From positions 1 through 64,000 of the forward strand of contig QCNS01000010.1 in the NCBI GenBank assembly GCA_003210055.1: a stretch of 64,000 nt of DNA, given 5' to 3'. Of the stretch, positions 8,162-14,801 are shown piece after piece. Numbering within the stretch: position 1 is the first letter of the stretch; each line of letters opens with the position of its first letter. The notes under the pieces are model-generated. The model saw only the letters and a program-made list of their open reading frames with translations. It searched no databases and was not told the DNA's origin. Source of the DNA: SAR116 cluster bacterium AG-426-I14. Its GTDB lineage: Bacteria; Pseudomonadota; Alphaproteobacteria; Puniceispirillales; Marisalimonadaceae. The position numbers were made by a program, and so were the translations under genes.

Positions 8162-8416
8162 TTATGCAGCTTTATTTTTTTCTAATTCCATCATCTTATC
8201 GTTAACTAAATTTTTTGAAATAGGCATCTTTATAACTTCATTTGATTTATAAAAATTACCATTTGAAAGCTGATGTCTTGTGATTCCTAGCTGAGACAAT
8301 TCGTTATCTGACAAAAAAGATAAAGCTTGTCTTGTTCTAATAATAGCAATTTTTTCAAAAATATTGATTATTGCAGTTGAGAGTTTACTTAAATTAAAGA
8401 TCATTTTTTGTTCCAT
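8162..8416 (-). CDS. DUF1127 (YjiS-like) small protein
   Basis: This small protein of up to 84 residues has a DUF1127 core at about 24-50 (RTRQALSFLSDNELSQLGITRHQL), matching the family pattern of basic-R-x-x-x-L-x-x-L-x-D-x-x-L-x-D-I-G-hydrophobic. DUF1127 proteins are small and basic, and some bind RNA; in Rhodobacter one (CcaF1) affects maturation of the sRNAs encoded behind it. Two starts are possible: the ATG at 8416, with no obvious ribosome-binding site, or an in-frame ATG four codons later, which has GGAAC just upstream. The N- and C-terminal extensions are longer than usual. A candidate sRNA and terminator follow. Confidence 0.82.
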   Translation of the reverse strand: MEQKMIFNLSKLSTAIINIFEKIAIIRTRQALSFLSDNELSQLGITRHQLSNGNFYKSNEVIKMPISKNLVNDKMMELEKNKAA

Positions 8417-8436
8417 TCTATGAGTATTTTTCTAAA

Positions 8437-8457
8437 ATTATGTTTATGAGACATAAT
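8437..8457. promoter_or_regulatory. Inverted repeat at the predicted DUF1127 start of transcription
   Basis: Seven-base arms ATTATGT (8437-8443) and ACATAAT (8451-8457) are separated by seven bases. They cover the region from the predicted -10 element to the expected transcription start of the DUF1127 gene. This fits a second operator or a hairpin at the 5' end of the mRNA. The evidence is positional only. Confidence 0.35.
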
Positions 8458-8485
8458 ACTAAATTAACAATTTGTTAATATACAA
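8456..8485 (-). promoter_or_regulatory. Predicted sigma-70-type promoter for the DUF1127 gene
   Basis: On the minus strand TTGTAT (8485 to 8480) and TAGTAT (8461 to 8456) are separated by 18 bases and would start transcription about 30 bases before the ATG at 8416. The spacer is filled by a perfect palindrome. The RpoH-type promoter known for the Rhodobacter relative is not evident. This is a motif match and was not tested. Confidence 0.4.
8463..8479. promoter_or_regulatory. Perfect 17-base palindrome, candidate MarR operator
   Basis: ATTAACAA, one central base, then TTGTTAAT form a perfect dyad. It lies exactly between the predicted -35 and -10 of the DUF1127 promoter and about 140 bases before the divergent MarR gene. 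Its size and its AACAA/TTGTT arms suit MarR-type dimers. Repression of DUF1127 by the neighbouring MarR protein is my inference. Confidence 0.5.
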
Positions 8486-8585
8486 ATTAGGAAAATAATT
8501 ATTTCCAAAATAGAAACAATTAATTTATTTAACCTTAATATTTAATAAATTAGAAATAATAAATTCTAGTAAATAATTTAAAAGT

Positions 8586-8613
8586 TTGACAATTATTAAT
8601 ATGCGTATATACA
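8586..8613 (+). promoter_or_regulatory. Strong sigma-70-like promoter for the MarR-channel operon
   Basis: A consensus -35 TTGACA (8586-8591), a 16-base spacer and a good -10 TATACA (8608-8613) lie directly before the MarR gene. The expected transcription start is about base 8619-8621, which is the ATG itself, so the mRNA would be leaderless or nearly so. This is the best -35 match I noticed in the window. Confidence 0.6.
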
Positions 8614-8620
8614 CATAAAT

Positions 8621-9031
8621 ATGGTTGTTCATGAATATTGTAATTGTTATGTTATTAGAAAAATATCTTTAAAAATTTCTAAAATTTATGATAATGCTCT
8701 CAAAACGAGTGGTCTGAAAATAACCCAATATGCAATTCTTAAATATATAAGTATTTTAAAAAAAACTAACCTCAAAAACCTCTCTACCACTATGGATTAC
8801 AATAGGAGTACTTTGGGAAGAAATATAAGGATACTTGAAAGAAGAAAACTCATTCGCTTTAATAAAGGTAAAGATAAAAGAGAAGTTGAAATTATTATTA
8901 CTAATGATGGAATCAAGATATTTAAGATAGCCAGAAAATCTTGGAAAAATATCAATGATCAAATTTCTAAAAATTTAGGAAAAAATAAAATAAAAATGTT
9001 GGGAGAAATTTTGAATGATAATATTTTATAA
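8621..9031 (+). CDS. MarR-family transcriptional regulator
   Basis: This is a 136-residue winged-helix DNA-binding protein. The order is an N-terminal dimer helix with a CxC near residues 7-9 followed by IRKISLKISKIYDNAL, then a wHTH at about 30-100 with LSTTMDYNRSTLGRNIRILERRKLI as the recognition region and GKDKREVEI as the wing. Family members with the same N-terminal C-x-C pattern are common in proteobacteria, and cysteine-based redox sensing is possible but unproven. It begins a plus-strand run with the three channel genes, 15 bases before the first. It probably regulates that cassette and perhaps the divergent DUF1127 gene, using the palindrome at 8463-8479. Confidence 0.85.
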   Translation: MVVHEYCNCYVIRKISLKISKIYDNALKTSGLKITQYAILKYISILKKTNLKNLSTTMDYNRSTLGRNIRILERRKLIRFNKGKDKREVEIIITNDGIKIFKIARKSWKNINDQISKNLGKNKIKMLGEILNDNIL

Positions 9032-9046
9032 AAATTTGGAGTTTAT

Positions 9047-9508
9047 ATGAAGATTTCTAGGTCCTTTTTACTATGGTGGGTACAAACAGTTGCGATTTGT
9101 TTTGCGTCTTTTTTTATTTATACGTTTGAATGGTTTGACGCTCTTTATAATTCTGATCAAACAAAAATTAGTTTTTTGATAATTACCATTTTTATAATTG
9201 CATCAGTTACAGTTGGTTATTTAAGTTATAGAAATTCAAAAAATTTTAATAAGCTTAGTAATTATGTTTGGTTTTCTTCTGAAACAATGGTTACTCTTGG
9301 CTTAATAGGGACAGTAGCTGGTTTTTTATTAATGTTGAGTTCTGCTTTTGATAATTTAGATGTAAAAAATGTTGAAAATGTTCAAGAAGTGATTACTGAT
9401 ATGTCTCTCGGAATGAGCACTGCACTATGTACAACTCTTGTAGGTCTTGTTTGTAGCGTTTTAACGAAAATTCAAATGGTAATTTTGGAAAATAACCAAG
9501 ATGTCTGA
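9047..9508 (+). CDS. Compact MotA/TolQ/ExbB-like proton channel protein
   Basis: This 153-residue membrane protein has about four transmembrane segments (around 7-26, 41-60, 76-98 and 119-143). The last two carry the proton-channel signature: TLGLIGTVAGFLLML and GMSTALCTTLVGLVCSV, as in MotA, TolQ and ExbB. It lacks the large cytoplasmic domain of MotA (usual length about 290) and is also shorter than ExbB and TolQ (about 220-240). The conserved proline at the end of the last segment is not obvious. It should form the pentameric ring around the single-helix partner encoded next. It overlaps that gene by eight bases, implying coupled translation. The load driven by proton flow is unknown. Confidence 0.75.
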   Translation: MKISRSFLLWWVQTVAICFASFFIYTFEWFDALYNSDQTKISFLIITIFIIASVTVGYLSYRNSKNFNKLSNYVWFSSETMVTLGLIGTVAGFLLMLSSAFDNLDVKNVENVQEVITDMSLGMSTALCTTLVGLVCSVLTKIQMVILENNQDV

Positions 9509-10118
9509 CCCAAGGTATAGATCCTCATTCGGTTTTATAGACCTTTTATTTAATTTATTGGTAGGTTTTGTTTTTCTATTCATGCTAGCATTTATGTTGA
9601 TTAATCCGGTTGCAAAAAAGGAAACAATAAAACCAAAAGCAGAGTACTTTATCATTTTAGAGTGGGATGGCGAAAAGCCATATGACCTAGATATATGGGT
9701 TAAAGATAATTTAGGTCATGTTGTTAGTTTTAGAAGACCGGATGATGCTCTAATTCATTTAGAAAGAGATGATTTAGGTACAATTAATGATACTTATTAT
9801 GATGCCGATGGAAACCTTGTATACTTAAAGGAAAATAGAGAAACTGTCGCAATCAGAACAAATGAGCCAAGAAATTATTTAGTAACAATACATTTTTATA
9901 ATGCAAGAAAAAATCCTGCCCCTTTAGTTCATGCCACTGTAAAATTGATTAAAATAAATCCATATAGAGAAGAATATCATAAAAAGCTTTTTTTTAGTCA
10001 AGAAGGTCAAGAATTACCTGCAATGGTTTTTAGAATAGATTATAATGGCAATGTCGATGTAGGTCCTACGGAGGAATTAATAATAAGAGACGAAGTTGTA
10101 AGAAAAGAGGGTGCTTAA
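9501..10118 (+). CDS. MotB/ExbD-like stator partner with DUF2135-like periplasmic domain
   Basis: This is a 205-residue single-pass protein. A short cytoplasmic N-terminus is followed by one transmembrane helix (about 12-36) that starts FIDLLFNLLVGF. Asp14 sits where MotB and ExbD keep their proton-carrying aspartate. The periplasmic part (about 40-200) has no OmpA-like peptidoglycan domain. Instead it has an all-beta domain beginning FIILEWDGEKPYDLDIWVKD with a later RNYLVTIHFYN, resembling DUF2135/YfaP beta-sandwich domains. Its neighbours are the channel subunit (8-base overlap) and a third membrane protein (one-base TAATG overlap). The fold similarity is judged by eye; the stator role is inferred from the helix and context. 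Confidence 0.6.
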   Translation: MSDPRYRSSFGFIDLLFNLLVGFVFLFMLAFMLINPVAKKETIKPKAEYFIILEWDGEKPYDLDIWVKDNLGHVVSFRRPDDALIHLERDDLGTINDTYYDADGNLVYLKENRETVAIRTNEPRNYLVTIHFYNARKNPAPLVHATVKLIKINPYREEYHKKLFFSQEGQELPAMVFRIDYNGNVDVGPTEELIIRDEVVRKEGA

Positions 10119-10594
10119 TGATTGACTTTTCAATAAGTAGTGGACAACTCATGTTAATTTGGTCTTTTGCTGGTGCAGTATGTTGTTTACCTTTTTTTAC
10201 TAAGAACAGGTGGCAACATTTTGTAATTGTTCCGATTATTTTTTTAGCAATTTTTCTAAGTTTTGAAACAAATCATAATTTTATTGGAAAGCCATTATAT
10301 GACAGACCTCCTAATAGATTCGTTTATCAATTTCATAGTGTGGTTTACGAAAAAGGTGAGAGATGGATAATTCTTTGGGCGATAAAAAATAAGGAAAATA
10401 GATTGTATAAATTTCCACATACAGAGGAAAATGAGGAAAGTTTAGATCAGGCTAGAAGAAATCAAGAGCAATTTGGTATACCTCAAATGGGTGAAATAGT
10501 TCCTGAAGAAAATAATAATGACAAACGCTCTAGAAACAATGAATTTACTCTAAAAACTTATAAGTTTCCATATCAACAATTAATGCCCAAGTAG
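10118..10594 (+). CDS. Unrecognised membrane protein, third gene of the channel cassette
   Basis: I do not recognise this 158-residue protein. It has two predicted transmembrane helices (about 9-27 and 33-49) and then a hydrophilic domain with an aromatic-rich stretch (FVYQFHSVVYEKGERWIILWAI) and an acidic, Asn-rich tail. It starts with a TAATG overlap on the stator-like gene, so it should be made in fixed proportion to it. It is probably an accessory or effector subunit of the proton-channel complex. The stop lies two bases from the end of the convergent LLM gene. No catalytic motif is visible. Confidence 0.55.
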   Translation: MIDFSISSGQLMLIWSFAGAVCCLPFFTKNRWQHFVIVPIIFLAIFLSFETNHNFIGKPLYDRPPNRFVYQFHSVVYEKGERWIILWAIKNKENRLYKFPHTEENEESLDQARRNQEQFGIPQMGEIVPEENNNDKRSRNNEFTLKTYKFPYQQLMPK

Positions 10595-10596
10595 TT

Positions 10597-11709
10597 TTAT
10601 TCTGCTGCTTTAGCTAGTTTAGTAGAAATATAGTCTGAAATTATTGGTTTAATGTTTTCAGACATTTTTTCAAAAGTATTTATCCATAGTTTTTTATGAG
10701 CTGTCATATCATGCCCAGTTAGTAAAAGCGTTCCGAATGGACCAACTATATCAATAAATGCAATTAGCTTATCCAAAACTGTTTTTTCATTTCCAATAAT
10801 AATGAGTTCTTTAGCTTTATTAATAGATTCTGATCTTATTGTTGATAAAGTTAAATTTTCTTTTTTTTCACCGCTAGCAAGTTTACTTACAACATTTAAA
10901 TATAAAAAATATTCAGTAAAAATTCCATGTGGGTCATTTATAATATCATCAGCTTCTTCATTACTATCAGTAATTAAGATACTTCTTCCTACTCTCCAGA
11001 TTGATGGATCAGGAATTATATCTTTTTCTAATGAACCACTTTTATATGTGGGCCAATGAGTTGAAATATCTTTGGGAGGGATAAAGTTTCCAGAAATAGG
11101 AATCCATGATTTTTGACCAGCAAATTTTGCTGTCATTGAATTTGCATTTTTAAGTGAAACCGCAATAGGTGGATATGGCTTTTGATAAGGCTTTATAAAC
11201 TTACCTATCCCTAATTCTGGAACATAATTATTTATTACTTTAAAATTAATGTAATCACCTTCAAACTTAACAGGTTTTTCAGATTCCCAAATTTTAATAA
11301 TTGAATCTATTGTTTCAATCATTGTTAAAGCTCTAGTTTTACCATCAAGGTTATCGAATAATTCCCAATCACTAACAAGTCCACCCGCCCCTATGCCAAA
11401 AATAAATCTTCCTTTTGATAAATGGTCGAAAAGAGCAGCATGTCCTGCTATAACTCCGGGGTGTTGTTGTGGCAAAGAAATTACGCCAGTCCCAAACTTT
11501 ATTTTTTTTGTTTTGTTTATTAGACTTGAATTAAATATTAAAGGAGAGGGTACAGGTTCACCAGAGGAACTGTAATGTTCTCCCATCCAAGATTCGGAGA
11601 AATTAAGCTTATCAGCCAATAAAACTAATTCTTGATCTTCTCTTAAAGATTCACCTAAGTCTTTCCCTGCGGGATGAATAGGCATCATGAACAAGCCTAA
11701 ATTAAGCAT
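10597..11709 (-). CDS. LLM-class flavin-dependent oxidoreductase (luciferase-like)
   Basis: This is a 370-residue TIM-barrel monooxygenase of the bacterial luciferase-like family, using FMNH2 or F420-like flavin to oxidise small organics. Visible features are the N-terminal LGLFMMPIHPAG, the WMGEHY segment typical of luciferase alpha-type proteins, TGVISLPQQHPGVIAGHAALFDHLSKGRFIFGIGAGG, and a C-terminal GTLLLTGHD loop. It is the last gene of a minus-strand run that includes a quinone reductase, TrpG and TrpE. A flavin reductase partner is not seen nearby; the Old Yellow Enzyme or quinone reductase cannot simply be assumed to serve. The substrate is unknown. Confidence 0.87.
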   Translation of the reverse strand: MLNLGLFMMPIHPAGKDLGESLREDQELVLLADKLNFSESWMGEHYSSSGEPVPSPLIFNSSLINKTKKIKFGTGVISLPQQHPGVIAGHAALFDHLSKGRFIFGIGAGGLVSDWELFDNLDGKTRALTMIETIDSIIKIWESEKPVKFEGDYINFKVINNYVPELGIGKFIKPYQKPYPPIAVSLKNANSMTAKFAGQKSWIPISGNFIPPKDISTHWPTYKSGSLEKDIIPDPSIWRVGRSILITDSNEEADDIINDPHGIFTEYFLYLNVVSKLASGEKKENLTLSTIRSESINKAKELIIIGNEKTVLDKLIAFIDIVGPFGTLLLTGHDMTAHKKLWINTFEKMSENIKPIISDYISTKLAKAAE

Positions 11710-11742
11710 AGTCTTATTTACCTCTTTTTATAACTATAATTA

Positions 11743-12717
11743 TTAAATATTGAGAATAATTTTTCCAGTAGTTTTTCGGCTTTCTAATTGATGATGTGCT
11801 TTTTGTATTTCTTCAATTTTATATTCTTTATAAATAGATATTTTTAGTTTTTCTTGATTTATTAAATTAAATAGTTGATTGGCGTTATCTTGCATTTCTT
11901 TGGGATTACTGATGTAAGTTAGTAAACCTCCAGTTGCTATAGAACCAGAAATTGGTCTTAACTTATTAATATCAAAGGGTTCAATTTTTCCTGAAGAGAT
12001 ACCAAAACTTACTATTCTGCCTTTCTTTTTAAGTATATTAATTCCTTTATGAAAAGTAGATTTTCCAACTGAGTCATATATTACATCAACCCCATCGCCT
12101 TTGGTAAAATCAAGTGACAACTTTTCAAAATCGTTCTCATTATAGTTTATTACAAAATCACAGCCTAAACTTTTTGCAACATTTTCTTTCTCCTTAGACC
12201 CAACAGTACCAATAATATTTGCACCAATAAGCTTTGCCCATTGGCAAAGTAATTGACCAACACCGCCTGATACAGCGTGCACAAGTATTGTATGATTTTT
12301 TTTTAGAGACCAAGAGTGATGAAGTAAATATTGCGCTGTAAGACCTTGTAAGGTTGCGGATGCTGCAATTTTTAAATCTGTTTTGTCATCAAGTTTGATA
12401 ACTCTTTTTTTATTAACTACAAATTTTTTAGAAAATGATCCTATATTCATGCAATGACAAACTTTATCTCCAATCTCAAAATTATTTACATTTTTCCCAA
12501 TTTCTATTACAACCCCTGATGCTTCCATTCCAACTTCTGTGGGAAGTTTTTTTAGTGGATATAGACCATTTCTTTGATTTATATCTATATAATTTAATCC
12601 ACAAAATTGATGTTCTATAATTATGTCATCTTCACCAATATTTCTTAAAAAAGTCTCTTCAACCTTTAATTCTTCTACATTACCTTGTTTATATATTTTT
12701 ATTGCCTTTGTTTTCAT
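11743..12717 (-). CDS. Quinone oxidoreductase, zinc-independent MDR family
   Basis: This is a medium-chain dehydrogenase/reductase of the NADPH:quinone oxidoreductase (QorA) type. It has an N-terminal GroES-like domain with FCGLNYIDINQRNGLYP and GMEASGVV, followed by a Rossmann domain with the HAVSGGVGQLLCQWAKLIGA nucleotide-binding loop. No zinc-ligand cysteine set is present, as expected for this subfamily. I use the ATG at 12717 (324 residues) because the protein then starts MKTKAIKIYK like its relatives, and an AGGG precedes it; an ATG eight codons upstream is less likely. It stands between trpG and the LLM gene with short gaps, so it is probably co-transcribed. Confidence 0.87.
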   Translation of the reverse strand: MKTKAIKIYKQGNVEELKVEETFLRNIGEDDIIIEHQFCGLNYIDINQRNGLYPLKKLPTEVGMEASGVVIEIGKNVNNFEIGDKVCHCMNIGSFSKKFVVNKKRVIKLDDKTDLKIAASATLQGLTAQYLLHHSWSLKKNHTILVHAVSGGVGQLLCQWAKLIGANIIGTVGSKEKENVAKSLGCDFVINYNENDFEKLSLDFTKGDGVDVIYDSVGKSTFHKGINILKKKGRIVSFGISSGKIEPFDINKLRPISGSIATGGLLTYISNPKEMQDNANQLFNLINQEKLKISIYKEYKIEEIQKAHHQLESRKTTGKIILNI

Positions 12718-12751
12718 CAGATCAACCCTATAAAACTTCAAAAATTATCTT

Positions 12752-13405
12752 TTAAAAATGATATTTACTCAGAAGAAAATTAGAAATTATTTCCTTACCC
12801 CCTTCACTTGCAAATGACTCAGGATGATATTGTATACCAAAAAGTGGATATTCAATATGTTTTACTCCCATTATTTCATGCATTTTATTAAAACTTTGGA
12901 AAGTTAAAGTAGGTGTTTCATTTTCAGTACAAAATGCAGTGATTTCAAAACAATTTGGAAGACTATTTTGTTCTACAATTAAAGAATGATATCTCATAAT
13001 CTCAATACATTGTGGAATATTTTTGTGAATATTTTGATTATCATGAAAAAGAAATGAGGTTTTTCCATGCATAGGAATTTTGGCTTTAACTATTTTCCCT
13101 CCAAATGAACTTACAATACCCTGCATTCCTAGGCAAATGCCTAAAATTGGTGTTTTTACTCCTATTTGTAAAATAGTTTCTTTGCAAACGCCAAAATATT
13201 CAGAATTTTCTGGAGAACCAGGCCCAGGCGAAATTATTATCTTATTAGGGTTAATTTTTTTAATATCTTTAATATCGACTTCATCATTTCTTTTTACTAA
13301 AATTTGATGTTTATCTTTTGAGTAATGTTTACTTAAAATCTCACCACAATATTGGTAAAGATTAAAAGTAAATGAGTCATAATTGTCTAAAATTAATATC
13401 TTCAC
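12752..13405 (-). CDS. trpG: Anthranilate/aminodeoxychorismate synthase glutaminase subunit
   Basis: This class I glutamine amidotransferase releases ammonia for the chorismate-amination subunit. The 217 residues include LDNYDSFTFNLYQY at the N-terminus, SPGPGSP, the nucleophile in GICLGMQGI, and the His-Glu of YHPESFASEGG near the end. It overlaps trpE by four bases (ATGA), so the two are translationally coupled and act as a pair. In many bacteria one glutaminase serves both anthranilate and p-aminobenzoate synthesis; which is used here cannot be decided. trpD and trpC, the usual neighbours, are absent. Confidence 0.85.
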   Translation of the reverse strand: MKILILDNYDSFTFNLYQYCGEILSKHYSKDKHQILVKRNDEVDIKDIKKINPNKIIISPGPGSPENSEYFGVCKETILQIGVKTPILGICLGMQGIVSSFGGKIVKAKIPMHGKTSFLFHDNQNIHKNIPQCIEIMRYHSLIVEQNSLPNCFEITAFCTENETPTLTFQSFNKMHEIMGVKHIEYPLFGIQYHPESFASEGGKEIISNFLLSKYHF

Positions 13406-14784
13406 TTTTTTTTAAAACTTTCTAAGACTGATTTCATAGCTTGTAATTTTCTTTCTATTTCAATAAACTCATTGACTGGATCTGAGTCATAGACTATGCC
13501 ACCACAAGTTTGAACATATCCAAAATCATCTTTTATAAAAATAGACCTTATAGGAATTGCAAAAGTACAATCACCATTGAAACTAAATTGACCAACAGCT
13601 CCACCATAGGGGCCTCTTCCATCATGTTCAATATTATCTATTATTTTAATGGCTTCAATTTTAGGTGCTCCTGTGAGTGTACCTGCTGGAAAGTTAGAGG
13701 CTAATGCAGAAAACATGTCTTGGTCATCATCAATAATACCTACTATTTCAGAGGAGATGTGCTGAACATGCGAATATCTCTTTATATCCATTAAGTTTCT
13801 AACTTTAACAGTTCCAAATTTTGCAACTCTTCCAATATCATTTCTATGTAAATCAACCAGCATATTATGTTCAGCAATTTCTTTAGGATCGTTTAATAAT
13901 TCTCTGGCTAATCTTGTATCCTCTTGTCTATTTTTCCCTCTTTTTGTTGTTCCTGCCAACGGGTAAGTTTCCATTTCCCCGTTTCTTAATCTAAATAATA
14001 ATTCGGGAGATGCACCAATAATTTTTTGATTATCAAATTTTAAAAAATACATGTGAGGAGAGGGATTTATACTTCTAAGCTTTTCATATATCCTAGTTGT
14101 ATTTCCATCAATTTTGTAAAAACTTTTATACCCTACCTCACATTGAAAAATTAGACCATCCACAATCATTTCTTTGACATTTTTAATTGCGTTTGAGTGT
14201 TCTTTTTTTTCCATAGAGTTATAAAGAAATTCACATGTTAATTTTTCATTAACTTTTGTAACATCATTCATTATTTTTTTAATTAGTTTGAACCTATCAT
14301 CTTGATAAAAATAATAGAATATTTCTCCAGTTACTTGATCATAAACAAGTCCATCTAGAAAAACACCAAACTTAAAAGGCTCAAATGAATTATTTGTCTT
14401 AACATTTATATTTTTTTCAAAAAAATTAATACAGTCATAACCTAAATATCCAATTAATCCACCAGCATATTTTTTGGAGATAATGTTAGATGGAATATAT
14501 TGTTTTAATAAATTATATGGATTATCAGTTTTAATTTTTTTAGAGTTATTTATTTCGTCTAAAATTATTATATGATTTTTATCACATGTAATTATGTATT
14601 TAGGGTCAAATCCTAAAATATGATATCTAGATATATTACTTTCTTCACCTAGTGATTCAAAAAGAAAACAGGTTTTATATTTTTTTTCAATTTTTTTGAA
14701 AAGTTGGAAAAAATCATAATCTTCACTTAATTTTTTGTATTTTGGTTTGCCTGTTAATTTTAATTTGTTTAAATCGAAGTCCAT
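13402..14784 (-). CDS. trpE: Anthranilate synthase component I (chorismate-utilising enzyme)
   Basis: This enzyme converts chorismate plus ammonia to anthranilate. The 460 residues end in a full chorismate-binding domain: GASPELLFRL (257-266), PLAGTTKRGKNRQED (275-289), EHNMLVDLHRNDIGRV (305-320), RYSHVQHISSEIVG (336-349), FPAGTLTGAPK (365-375) and RGPYGGAVG (390-398). The IFQCEVG segment at 212-218 and GQFSFNGDCTFAIPIRS mark a less common TrpE subtype rather than the ordinary alphaproteobacterial enzyme. The RGPYGGAVG region fits anthranilate synthase better than PabB. The gene stands apart from other trp genes, in a run with oxidoreductases, so a role in a special pathway is possible. Confidence 0.85.
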   Translation of the reverse strand: MDFDLNKLKLTGKPKYKKLSEDYDFFQLFKKIEKKYKTCFLFESLGEESNISRYHILGFDPKYIITCDKNHIIILDEINNSKKIKTDNPYNLLKQYIPSNIISKKYAGGLIGYLGYDCINFFEKNINVKTNNSFEPFKFGVFLDGLVYDQVTGEIFYYFYQDDRFKLIKKIMNDVTKVNEKLTCEFLYNSMEKKEHSNAIKNVKEMIVDGLIFQCEVGYKSFYKIDGNTTRIYEKLRSINPSPHMYFLKFDNQKIIGASPELLFRLRNGEMETYPLAGTTKRGKNRQEDTRLARELLNDPKEIAEHNMLVDLHRNDIGRVAKFGTVKVRNLMDIKRYSHVQHISSEIVGIIDDDQDMFSALASNFPAGTLTGAPKIEAIKIIDNIEHDGRGPYGGAVGQFSFNGDCTFAIPIRSIFIKDDFGYVQTCGGIVYDSDPVNEFIEIERKLQAMKSVLESFKKK

Positions 14785-14801
14785 AAAAATTTACTTATAT
14801 A

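Noticed and set aside
9047-10594. Zorya-type anti-phage defence system
   Set aside because: ZorA has a long cytoplasmic coiled-coil tail, ZorB has an OmpA-like domain, and ZorC/D/E partners are needed; none is present.
9047-10594. Tol-Pal or flagellar stator genes
   Set aside because: No TolA, TolB, Pal or flagellar genes adjoin; the channel protein is too short and the partner lacks the expected C-terminal domain.
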